Source: Enoplolaimus lenunculus
Lineage: Eukaryota; Nematoda; Enoplea; Enoplida; Thoracostomopsidae
Direction of reading: 5' to 3'
Assembly (NCBI GenBank): GCA_030248215.1
Contig: JASANG010003724.1
Coordinates: 124,001-188,000 of the forward strand
Length of the DNA: 64,000 nt
Below, piece by piece: positions 25,601-35,500 of this stretch. A program made the position numbers and the translations under genes. Position 1 is the stretch's first letter. Each line of letters begins with the position of its first letter. The notes beneath the pieces were generated by a model that was not told where the DNA came from, ran no database searches, and saw only the letters and a list, made by a program, of their open reading frames with translations.

Positions 25601-27737
25601 TTGTTTTCATTTTAACGACCATTTTGAATTTAAGACACAAATTGTTTACGTATTCGTTTAGTTTTTCTTCGCAACTGTTAATTTTACTAAAAAGCAAAAT
25701 TTGTTTCCCACCGTTGCTATATCATTATATTGTAATATTACACACTTAATATTAGGCCCAAGCTTATGCTTAGGTTTAAGACCCAAATTTACGCTTTAGA
25801 TTACGCTTAAACTCCGGCTAACATCAATGCTAAGGCTTACGCTCATGGGCTCATGTAAAGATCAAGGGCGGATCGTTTTTTTGCGGGACTGCAATAGAGT
25901 AAGCTTGAGCTTTACACTAGTTTTTTGCTTGGCTTAAACTTAGGCTTAGGCTTAGGCTTAAGCTTAGGCTTAGAAATATGCTTATGATACTGTTCCGCCC
26001 CTGTTCTTTACATTGGTCGGCTCAAGTTTGCTATAAGTCTGGGGGTAACTTTATGCGAGGTAAGTAAGCATGTACCGATTGTTAAGTTGAAATATTCTAA
26101 AGACAATTATTTGCGAAGTAAATCGAAACACCCTGCATAGAAGGAACTGCACATGTCATTTGAAGTGTCCTGCTACATCACAGCAGTTTGAACTAAAATT
26201 ATCACTTTTGCATAAAACCTGCGGAAGTCAATATATTTTCTCGCTCGTTTGACTGGCTTGGTAAAAACTACTAAACGTGGATTATTTCCAACTGAAATGC
26301 TGGCTACACTCATCGAGCCGGGTCGATTTGCTCGGTTTCAGACCGAAACCGAGTTGGCTACACTCATCGAGCCGGGTCGATTTGCTCGGTTTCAGACCGA
26401 AACCGAGTTGGCTACACTCATCGAGCCGGGTCGATTTGCTCGGTTTCAGACCGAAACCGAGTTCGTGGTATCGAGTAGCGAGAACACAGCGGCAACAATC
26501 AAAGCAAGTCTTACAGCGACGCGATTCGTTCACACCACACTTTACGGTGCATATAATGCGAACGGAAAAACCTGAACAAAAAGCATCCGAACACCATCAT
26601 ATGGCGATAAATTTTCCTGGCAAGTTAATGTTTTCTGTTAGGCCCTTGTACACGTTCGCCAACAGTTTCCCAAGCCTTTTCATTTTAACCTAAATTCTGA
26701 GGTTCACGATTAGGTTAACGATTTAGTCTGCTGATTAATCTTAGTGTTCGGATTTAGACTTTTGCTTGTGTCGGATTAAAAGCTTATGCTTGTTTTGGAA
26801 AGTACGCTGCGCATAAGATTTTTCTGTTCATTGGACGCAAGTTTTGCTTTAGTTTTTCGAACCGACTACAATTAATTCCATATTTACGTGAATTAAAATT
26901 AATGCTATTTTTTATAAAATCCTTCAAATCATAAAATGTAGTCGCCTAAAATTGTCTGTTTAAAGAATAGTGGGTTTGTAAAACTACTTACTTTTAGTGT
27001 TACAAATTTTAATTTCAAATACCTCACCACAGTTATTGTCTTTTATTCGATGTTAGGTATGATAGTTTACCTCTACTTAAAAATTTGAGTTTAACGTTAA
27101 ATTGTTCGTAGACGGGCAAGAGCATTTCAAGAGAAAGCAACAAAAAAGTTTTATAACACACAGTGCAAAACACGGTGAGTCACATGGACTCTTTCCGAAA
27201 TGGGCTTTTCAGGACTGCACGAGTCAAATTCGACTCACTGACCAACTCAGTGAGTCGAATTTCACTCTGGCAGAGTCGAATTTTGACTCGGTTTGCGTAG
27301 TCCGTAAAAGCCTATTTCGGAGAGAGTCAATTTGACACACCATTTTTTTCAGTGCAAAATTCTTTTAAGTTTGTAGAAAACGTTTTTGGCCATGGGAACG
27401 AAGATTTCCACAGAGGCGGCGCCCTTTTGATAGTAGCGGCCCGGTGCAAAAAGCTGCATTCTGCGCGCTTCATTAACCTGCCAGGTTGATTTTAGGCAAC
27501 TGGGCTCGGTTTCATTATCCGATGGCATATGAATGTGGTCGATGGAACGGGTATCGCATTATGGAACCATCGCTTTATACGAACTATCGTGGTCTTGACG
27601 ATAGACGTTACTATACAGCATTGGCATACAGTCGTAACGTTCGTTTGCATTTAACTCCAGTTTGGTACAAAAATATGGTTCGCCAAATCAGATCTACATT
27701 TGCATCACCGTTCTACGGAAGATTAGCTGCTTACTGA
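19656..27737 (+). CDS. Tyr/Arg-rich protein of about 198 aa (gene span, 4 exons)
   Basis: I do not recognise the family. Exons 19656-19665, 20349-20514, 24290-24457 and 27485-27737 join in matching phases (1, 2, 2) with GT/AG borders. The product starts MPPQTTTEYGYDR and ends FYGRLAAY. It is rich in Tyr, Arg and Ser (RWWDTYPVQSYNRL, RRSPSYSLLSPSHMLDYSER, LDDRRYYTALAYSRNVRL), with no signal peptide, no membrane segment and no known catalytic motif. Small basic Tyr-rich proteins like this are often structural or filament-associated; that is inference only. Introns hold at least six mobile elements. A different last acceptor at 27495 plus an exon ending at 26546 is a second phase-compatible route at its 3' side. 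Confidence 0.6.
19693..19883. mobile_element. TTAGGC-MITE copy in intron 1
   Basis: Left end GGCCAATGTTGCTTTTAGGG, right end CCCCATAACATGAGCC, interior with CCTAAGCCTAAGC on the plus strand. It begins only 28 bp after the exon 1 donor. Target duplication not clear. Confidence 0.65.
20349..20514 (+). CDS. Tyr-rich gene exon 2
   Basis: Acceptor TTTTTCAG at 20341-20348; encodes TTTEYGYDRVKSKTES through YIETIYEPVK. Ends AAATG then GTTAGC, phase 2. Confidence 0.6.
20878..21899. mobile_element. 1-kb element with iterated GGAAAA, ends like the TTAGGC-MITE
   Basis: Outer ends GACCCATGTATAGAGCCGG and CTTCACATTGGCC resemble the TTAGGC-MITE termini. Just inside are CAGGGTGGAAAACTTATGAC and its inverted partner ending ACGTTTTCCAACCTG (21866). 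The interior repeats GGAAAA/TTTTCC many times, inverted between the two halves. Flanks CGTTCTTC and CGCATTTC match at 5 of 8. No transposase frame seen. Confidence 0.6.
22455..22590. mobile_element. TTAGGC-MITE fragment
   Basis: GTAGGCTTACATTCTAGACT, then GCTTAGGCTTAGGTTTAGGC and a right part CTGTTACGGCG. The left terminus is lost. Confidence 0.55.
22668..22775. repeat. CCGGATATCCGG-type repeat
   Basis: CCCGATATCCGGATATCC, then TATCCGGATCCGAATATCC. Same word family as 17.2, 50.4, 52.6, 54.6 and 54.9 kb. Confidence 0.55.
22776..24289. other. Intron 2 remainder
   Basis: AT-rich, no gene seen. A worn TTAGGC-like patch lies near 23745-23830. Confidence 0.4.
24290..24457 (+). CDS. Tyr-rich gene exon 3
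   Basis: Acceptor GGTTTTCAG at 24281-24289. Encodes VARSASATRMSYPRYED, then RRSPSYSLLSP and DRKIPVFTAY. Donor AG then GTATGA, phase 2. The frame stays open beyond the donor into the foldback, which I take as chance. Confidence 0.6.
24523..25443. repeat. Large foldback: ~400-bp inverted arms, ~110-bp spacer
   Basis: The segment from AAAGCTTACTGAACTCATG (24523) to about 24927 returns almost base for base inverted at about 25039-25443. Inside each arm is a segment with TGTAGTGACCCGAATAA and GGGGACTGGTATTTATTTAG that also occurs alone at 45236-45376. Near identity of the arms suggests a young event. Transcription through it would give long double-stranded RNA. Confidence 0.92.
25848..26018. mobile_element. 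TTAGGC-MITE copy (171 bp)
   Basis: Ends GGCTCATGTAAAGATCAAGG and CCCTGTTCTTTACATTGGTC. Interior CTTAGGCTTAGGCTTAGGC. Flanks CGCTCATG and GGCTCAAG match 6 of 8. Confidence 0.75.
26228..26546 (+). CDS. Candidate alternative exon with 18-residue repeats
   Basis: Open frame with three copies of an 18-residue unit (LATLIEPGRFARFQTETE) followed by ENTAATIKASLTATRF and ending CTT TAC G before GTGCAT, a donor in phase 1. That phase would fit an acceptor at 27495. The left border (AG at 26226-26227) is weak and does not match the phase of exon 3, so inclusion is doubtful. Confidence 0.25.
26297..26462. repeat. 54-bp tandem repeat, three copies
   Basis: Unit of exactly 54 bp starting TGGCTACACTCATCGAGCC; each ends in the palindrome CTCGGTTTC-AGACC-GAAACCGAG. 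Being a multiple of three it leaves three frames open at once. Copies are near identical. Confidence 0.92.
27160..27354. mobile_element. GAGTCGA-MITE, complete copy
   Basis: Ends CAGTGCAAAACACGGTGAG and CACACCATTTTTTTCAGTG, inverted. Interior GAGTCAAATTCGACTCACTG, GAGTCGAATTTTGACTC is palindromic. Other copies at 44068, 29127 and 44775. Confidence 0.75.
27485..27737 (+). CDS. Tyr-rich gene exon 4 (last)
   Basis: Acceptor CCTGCCAG at 27484; completes Arg from exon 3, then LILGNWARFHYPMAYECGRW, LDDRRYYTALAYSRN and ends FYGRLAAY with TGA. The alternative acceptor TTTTAG at 27495 is stronger in sequence but out of phase with exon 3. Only one of the two can be used with a given upstream exon. Confidence 0.55.
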
Positions 27738-27885
27738 CCCCCCCAATGCGTTGAAGTTAGGTATTCGAAGATTTCGCTGTTTACTGAACTCCACCCTCCC
27801 CACCTAAGGCGTTAAAGTTAAGTATTCGAAGATTTCGCTGCTTACTGACCCCCCAAGGCGTAAAAGTTAAGCATTTGAAGATTTC
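27726..27885. repeat. Tandem repeat spanning the stop codon (units 50, 61, 49 bp)
   Basis: Three units start GCTGCTTACTGA or GCTGTTTACTGA and end CGAAGATTTC or TGAAGATTTC. The first contains the last codons and stop of the Tyr-rich gene; the other two lie in the 3' UTR. Confidence 0.85.
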
Positions 27886-27999
27886 TTTTCTACATTTTCA
27901 TCCATTTTTACGCAAAGCTGGCTGCCTGCCGAAGAATCGGCCCGTGTTGCTTAGAGGAACGTTCTAAGCTGGCCCTCTGATACAGCACATTTAAGCTTT

Positions 28000-28124
28000 T
28001 ACTTTGTTAGTTAGGCGTTCAGCTTAAGCTTAGTTATAGGCTTGCGCTTACGTTGATGCTTAGATTTAGACTTACGAATATGCTTTAAGTAACTACTGTT
28101 ACGTCCCATAAAATAACATTGGCC
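28000..28124. mobile_element. TTAGGC-MITE fragment, right end intact
   Basis: Degenerate CTTAGTTATAGGCTTGCGC words followed by CTGTTACGTCCCATAAAAT and the terminal AACATTGGCC. Confidence 0.5.
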
Positions 28125-28792
28125 TATGAATGCATTATATTTAAAAGCTCTAAAACTTGTCTGTATATTGTATTTAGTAAGAATTTCTAGTAAATTGTGT
28201 TTCTTAAGTTAGCTTGTTTTAATGTATTGACAACGCTACTCAGCGTTGAAATGTATTAATTTCGGACCTTTTCCGTTATCCCCCAGCCCGCGTTTGCCCA
28301 AAAAAGGTTCACTTTTGAGATTTTTTGCATATTTCATCTTCTCATGACCTCCTCTGATCATTCCACGCCCAAATTTCAATTTTTGAAACATTCGATTTTT
28401 TAAGGTTTCAGTATCTCTTGGGACCCAAAAAATTTTTGTCAAAAACTTGGACATGCTGTTTTTCAAATAGCAAAAGTCGTCGTCTATTGCCAATGTGAAT
28501 TTACACATTGCGTACACAAATTAACGTAAACGATGCATTTTCTGGCCACATTTTGCGATAAAATTAAACTCATCCGATTGTCAGAATATATATCTACTGG
28601 AATTTGGTTTATAATGATTGTACTTGACAAAATGTTATCTTAACCCCTTCTCACATTGAGTTGCCTATGGGCAACTCAGCGCAGTGTATATACATTAAAT
28701 AATATATCGCACCGTGTTTAACAATTGCAACACGTATACATAGTACTAAATCCCCACAAGACGTGAGAGCCCCCTCGGGCTCGAGCGTCAAG

Positions 28793-28868
28793 CTCCTATA
28801 GCTGAGTGGTGATGGTATACGCCTCCCACTCCAGTCACTTGAGTTCGAATCCTAGCATAAAAGTAGGT
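28793..28868 (+). tRNA. tRNA-like sequence (pseudogene or SINE head)
   Basis: Box A-like TAGCTGAGTGGTGATGG and box B GAGTTCGAATCC are spaced as in a tRNA gene; CCTAT near the start can pair with GTAGG at the end. The anticodon stem does not fold cleanly, so I do not assign an amino acid. Confidence 0.4.
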
Positions 28869-29126
28869 CTCAGGGGAAATAGAAAATATTCATGTGAGAA
28901 AGGGTTTATCAAGGTTTGAGTTAAAAATCGATCAGAATAATCAATGTATTGTATATACGTTTCACCAGTGCATACACAACATATTATGGCTAAAAACCTG
29001 TACGTAGTACAAGGAGCTGGATCTGCTACAGAAATGAAACCGATTTTTAATTTAGAAGACACAAATGAAATAAAAGAGCTTTCAAATCATACTTAATTTT
29101 AGTTTGATGAAACCAGCACATTGATA

Positions 29127-29235
29127 TGGAGCTCCAAAAAATGGTGAGTCAAATTGACTGTCTTCAGAATAGACTTTTTCGGAATACACAAACTGAGTCA
29201 AAATTCGACTAAACGAATTCAAATTCGTCGCCAGA
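29127..29235. mobile_element. GAGTCGA-MITE, half copy
   Basis: CCAAAAAATGGTGAGTCAAA, then GACTTTTTCGGAATACAC and GAGTCAAAATTCGAC; the second half is missing. Confidence 0.55.
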
Positions 29236-29427
29236 CTACTTGTTGCTCGACCGTGTAATTTGTTACGCCTAAGCTTAAATCTGAGCATAATGATGTGCGA
29301 CAAAGTGTCTTAGTCGACCAAATTTCGGATTTACAAATTATCAGTTGACGAGTTGTCGGGAAACGACTTGTCTTAAGCTGAATAGAAAAAACAGTTTATA
29401 TACAGGAAAAGGTTGCATTTTGTGGTG

Positions 29428-29568
29428 TTAGACACCGCTTTTTGAACCGCTACAACTGTTATACTTGAACAAAAAATTAATTAAATACTCTCGTGGATCT
29501 TCCGGCCGTTTGATTACAATTTCTGCTAACGCTTTAGTCAACGCCGGTGCCAGCGATTCAGCAAGTCT
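29428..29568 (-). CDS. Ankyrin/DPY-30 gene exon 13 (last; DPY-30 motif)
   Basis: Acceptor ATATTTTAG, then RLAESLAPALTKALAEIV and KRPEDPREYLINFLFKYN, ending SGSKSGV and TAA. Matches the DPY-30 pattern of a leucine-rich helix, RP-x-DP, then a second helix. Confidence 0.85.
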   Translation of the reverse strand, partial: RLAESLAPALTKALAEIVIKRPEDPREYLINFLFKYNSCSGSKSGV

Positions 29569-32500
29569 CTAAAATATTATGATGGTTGCCATAAAGAATT
29601 ATAATTTAGCCTAATGGCACGTGCTAATTAATGAAGAAAACTAATCCCCGCAAATGATACAGTTGTACTTAATTATCGCAAGTGAATTTTATATATATGC
29701 ACAGTAAATTCCAGTGAGTTGATTTTAACAACTAAGAATGAGTTGGATTACTGAGTCTGAGTTAGGACCGTATGAACTAGTAGATTCAACTCATTCTGAT
29801 TCAATTAAAAAACACTCCCGAAATCAACTAATCTCAGAATGAAAATCAACTCAACTCAGAGTGAGAATAACTTAACTAGAGACCGTTAAACTTTACTGTT
29901 GTAACTCAGAGAAAACAAACTTTCCCCGGCTGAGTTGATTAATTCGTTGGAATTTACAGTGTAGTAGCTGTCAAAGCAGGTATAAACCTAAGCTAAAGGA
30001 CGACTTTGCCCCAAAAACTGTGTTTAAATAGAACGAAACAAAAATCAAGTGTAATAGCACAATTCCAAGCTACTCTTGAAAATTTTTTCGTTTTTACATA
30101 ATATATAAATAAATAATAAATAAATATATATATAAATAATATATATTGATTGATTATGTACTTACCCGACCAGCTTCTGTGTTTGGTAGAATATCGAAAC
30201 TGTTCACAAGTTTCATTTTATCTTGAATTTCCGCTAAACTCGGCTGTGACGGATCTTGTCTCCAAGAATCGTCAACTGTCGCTTCGACCGACATCAGCGA
30301 AGTTTCGTCTTCGCTCACCATATCTTCGCCTAAACAGTACATCGACAGTTTGTTGTTTTACGCAACCGGTGGTCCATATTCTCAAATGCGTATAACTCCT
30401 ATGCACCAAGTAGTAATAAATTTTCAAAACTACGAACTACTGCAGTGGCGAATCTGCAAAATATGCGAAGAAGTAAAAGGCAACACCATTTACTGACTCG
30501 AATGCTACAAGATTTGTCATCAACTGGTGACAGGTGCTACTCATGTGTTCGAATGCCACCACAGACCCATATTATAAATATTTGCGCTCGACTGATCCGA
30601 TTGATATAAAAATCCTTTTGCTTTATGCAAATAGGTATTATATATAGTTCTGAAGCTAGGAAGCGGATATCGTCTGCTTGGATTGTAATTTTCTTTTAAA
30701 GAATCCTTAAAACGATATTGTCGTAAATAGCGAACGTTAAGAATTAAGGTTATACCTACAAATCACGTTGTAGCTGGACATGAGATGATGATATGACCGA
30801 TGTTTGCTTGAGAGACATTGAGTTACAGTATGAGATTAGTAATTTCTGATTTACAGTGATCATTGGTCAGTATACCATGCAATACCAGGTGCATTCAGTC
30901 AATAAATCGGTAAATTAGCATATTCATTTATATCACTGTAGAAGAATTTAGGTTGTGGCTTTCACATTCCTAAACCCAATTACAGTCAGTCAAGTCAATT
31001 TCGTCACAGAGATAGAAAATTGTTACAGAATACTGTACTGCATCTCCAACGCAACAGATCATTGCTTAAGTGGTTTTCAATACGGTTTGGATCAAATTGC
31101 CCCAGTTGTAATTTTTGGCTAAAGTCGTAGGAACTTTCTAGTTGGTAACATAATATAACTTCACTTGAAAATTTTTGTAGAACATAATGCTTATTCCACA
31201 TTTTTAGGTACGCAACTGGTTTTAAGTATAGTGTACCTTGCGGCTGATTCTTAACATTTGACTCGCGTTTGGTACCCGGGTTAGTCGCGTCGTCCGGAAA
31301 CTCGTCAATGTCTTTTTCTCTAAGCTTTTCGAGATTCATTTCGTCCGGATGTTCAATGTAATATACTGGAATATTTCCCTCCTGAAATAATGTAAAATAT
31401 ATTGTTTGCACTTTCGTGAAACAGCTTTTAGGGTGGCCATATACTTTTTGCGTATTTTAATGGTTTATGCCGCCGTACGGTGACATCGGGTGTTGCCATG
31501 CGTTACATGCTTCAAGGTGTCAACCCATGTAAAGATCAGGGGCGGAACGTTTTTCTGTGGGACTAGAAAAGAGTAAGTTTAAGTTTTAGACTAATTTTTT
31601 GCTTATGGCTTAGGCTTAGGCTTATGCTTAGAAATATGCTTATAATACTGTTCCGCCCCTGTTTTTTACATTGGCAATGGTGCCGAACGGCACCACAAAC
31701 CACTAAATATGAAAAGTTAACTATATTGTTTTATAAAAGTTGTGCTATTCACAGTTTAGTTTGTTTATTATTACTGGGCAATTCTGAAAGTTTAATTGCA
31801 CAGATTTCTCAAAAAAGAAGGTAAAAAACTAATTTATTACTAAGACTTAGCAAAGTTTTTGCTAATATTAGCAATTTCAACATCATTTTATTAATACCTA
31901 ATTTTGCTTCACCTTTGGCTCCGGTTACTTCTGAGGCAAAAGTTATTAACCTTTTACCCCGATTCAATTATATTCACCTCCGGTTGCACCCTTGTAAGGT
32001 GCGAATAACGAAAAGCTTCTCTTAAAACTATACATATAGTAAAATGTGTTTGCAGGGCCGGAGCAGCCACCCCCATACCCCCATTTGGGAGGCCCTCACC
32101 ATTTAACGGGCCCCCACCCTAACCGGTTGAAATAAAAACCGCCGAAGTTTTAAAATGCATCTGGCTACTCGCGAGCGAAACGTACTGCAGAGTTTAAGTC
32201 TCGTTGTTCAAATTAAGCTTACACATACCTCTGTTAACCTAAAATGAACAAGAATCGCATAATAGAAATTTTAAGCCGAAACTTGAATTGTTTTAAACTC
32301 ACATTATCTCTAGCGCTGGCATCAGCGCCAGATTCAATAAGCATATTGTATATCTCTCGGTTTTCGTCCCTGAGCCCAGCTGCGTAATGCAATGGTGTTC
32401 GTTTTGCCTAAAAAGCCAAAATGTTTTGTTGTCAAACAATTATTACCTAACAAAATTTAGTGTTCACCTGTATTCTTTTGAAGTAGTTTTTGTCTTTAAC

Positions 32501-35500
32501 TTTTGGATAAGAAAGTGTATGATAGAACTCGTTTCATTGTGTAAGCAGAACTGTAAAAAACAACAGAAATTTTTGTCTGAAGCCAAAGCCTAAGCCAAGG
32601 CGTAAGCCTATGCCTAAGCATAATCCTAATCCTAAGCCTGAGTCTATGCCTAAGCCTAATTCTAATTCTAAGCCTAAGCCTAAGCCTATTAGTGTTCACC
32701 TGTATTCTTTAATAGTAATTTTTGTCCTTAACTTTTGAATGAGTAAATGTATGTATAGAACTCGTATCATTATGTAAGCAGAAGTGTAAAATAAACAGCT
32801 TAAATTCAGTAATACTCAACACCTGCTGTTCAAAATACTTCACGCACTGGATCGGGTTATTTCAATTGGTTATTTTGTTCTAAATTTTGCTAAATCAAAG
32901 TAATACAGTAGCTTTCTTGTGCGAAATTCACATACATTTTTGCACGATACTACTAGACAATTTGAAACCAGACCGTCGATTTTGTTTGAAAAAATAATAT
33001 AAATTGTGCCAGCAGCCGAAGTGCTGAGAACCTATATGAAATTTAGAGAAAACAATAAAAATCTGGTTAAAATCCGTTTAAATTTGAAACCATTAAAATG
33101 TTGCGCACTTACAAAATCGGCTGATTTAATCATATGTGGATAGTGTTCGATAAAATATTTGAGCACCGGAATTTGTTCGTACAAAACTGCGTTATGAATC
33201 GGTGTTGCTCCTTTTCGGTCGCGTGCGAGTGCAAATTTTTTCGCATCAATCAATTGTTCTAATTCTTTTACGTTGCCAAGTCTTACATAACGGTGAATTT
33301 TATCAATTCTTTCCTGTAAAATGTCGCTAATTTTAATAAATAAACATCAGCTGATAAAAAATACCAGTGAACGGTGTCGTATTGTTGGAATTTGATCAGC
33401 TGATGTTTATTTATTATAAAATTTGCAATATTTTACAGGAAAGGAATGATAAAATTCCCCGTTCTGTAAGATTTGGCAACGTAAAGTCTTACATAACGGT
33501 GGATTTTATCAATCCTTTCCTGTAAAATGTCGCAAATAAATAAACACCAGGTGATAAAATGCCAGTTAAACGGTGTCGTATAGTTGGAATATAATTTAAC
33601 CTAAAGAGTTTGTTAAACGTTTCTGAATCGTTTATATATTGCATAGAAAAGTTTTATCCCTATAAAGCAACATAGAGGCAAAGATGTGGTCAACCGAGAT
33701 ATTTTTCAGTCCTAAAGATGTCTATATTGCAGTGAAGTGCTTGCCTTTTATGAGTATTTTTGTTAAAAGATGATAAAAGTATCGCACTTCGAGCGAAAAC
33801 GCTTTTACATTTCAATGTTGTAGGTGCATTGCTTTTTGGTTCTGATCCCTGTAGGCAACCTAGGTTTATAGAGCCCCATTCGCTGCGTACTCTTGTGAAG
33901 TGAAATTTTGAACGGTGAAATAAATGATTCACACTTCTTCATACACGGGCTCGAGTTGTTGAAGTTAGTATTAAGTTCGTGTTACTCACACAAGGATTAC
34001 TCGATTTGTTAATGACGAATTTATAGGCAGGTTATGGTTGCGTCGTAGATTTATTTTGTATTTCTTTTTTGCAACTGGTACCTTAAACTATTATTGTCCG
34101 CCTACCATAAAATACGGCAAATCATCAAGAAACTGACGAGAGTATGCATTACGCGAGTCGCGGCCGTCCAAAAAGTCCCCACAGCCACTCAGTACCAGCT
34201 TTTCGAGATCAATAACGTTCCCTTCGTCGAGCCATGTTTTAATTTTTGATTCAATATAGTCCGGAATGTAGCGTCCGCTGTGTCCATTGCGAAGACTTCG
34301 GTCGCTGAGATCGCGGTACGCTTTGAGAGTCATTTCAAGCGGACTTTCCAAATAGTATTTTGCTGAATTGCCTCGCTTAAAAAATTACTGTAGTTAACGA
34401 TAAAGGCGGTGTCGATTTTCGCCCGAGCAACACACCGCTTTTCAAACTGTCAAACATACACAGCGAATTTTTCAATACTGGTACATTTCGGAGTATGTTG
34501 GTAGAGCTGTCCCGGGGCCAGGATTTTTGCCGGGGCCGGGCTAAGATTATTGCTTGCTATAAAAAACCCATGTCATAAAAACGCCCGAAGACTAAATATT
34601 CACACGTATGCAAAGCGAGATAAATCGATTGAAGCTCAGCGTGACATACGATGCTGTTTTCGAAATCATAGGGTTGATATTAAAATCACTGTTTGAATTA
34701 ATTTTCATAGACAACAATGGGATACGAGTGAAACAGTAAAACATTTTCATAAGTTGTCTACTATTTCTCCCTTGGCCCCGGTGCTGGGGCCGAACTCTAT
34801 ATATTGAAACAACGGTTATATTTCATATACAGATAGCATCAAATCTGCATAGAACATTTTAAGCTTTGCCGGTCGAATTAAAATAGTTTTGGATTCTTCC
34901 ATTCAAATAATAACGAGCAGTCATCGAAAACATGTATGCCTAAGCCGGCCAATGTTACTTTAAGAGGCGTAACTGTAGATTAAGCGTATTCCAAAGCCTG
35001 TAAACTAAAAGTGAACGTACACTATCAATAATGTTGGGATTAGCTCCAGCTTTGCGCAGCATTCGATAGCATTTACCTTCGTCAGGCAGTGCTGCAGCAA
35101 AATGCAATGGTGTGCATTTATTCTAAAATTAATAATAATAACTTTTTGTGCACAAAATATAGATCGAAATAAACCTTTAAAACAAGGTTTCTGGCAACTG
35201 TACCGGTAATCAAAATGTACCGCTTGCTCAAAACACTGAGAAGACTTAAATCCCGCGGTTCAGAGACTTAGAATCAGAGGTGTAAGTGGGTAAAGATTTC
35301 TTTTTGCCCGGCCTTCGTGTTACCCGCAAACATTTCATTTCTTTTATTCGCGGACAATCGCAGGCGTAGAGCCCCCAATTCGCTTTGAGGACCCGACCCT
35401 TGGGGGTCCTATCATGACAAACTTTAAATTTTTGGGCAGATCGCAAAGTTTAGAGCTGTGAACCATTTGATTGGGCGCTTACTCGGACATGTTTATAGTG

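Larger units (their letters stand above)
27886..29427. other. Interval between convergent genes
   Basis: No gene. Holds a TTAGGC-MITE fragment ending TAACATTGGCC at 28124, a repeat related to 990-1115 (28310-28470), a tRNA-like sequence and a half copy of the GAGTCGA-MITE (29127-29235). Confidence 0.5.
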
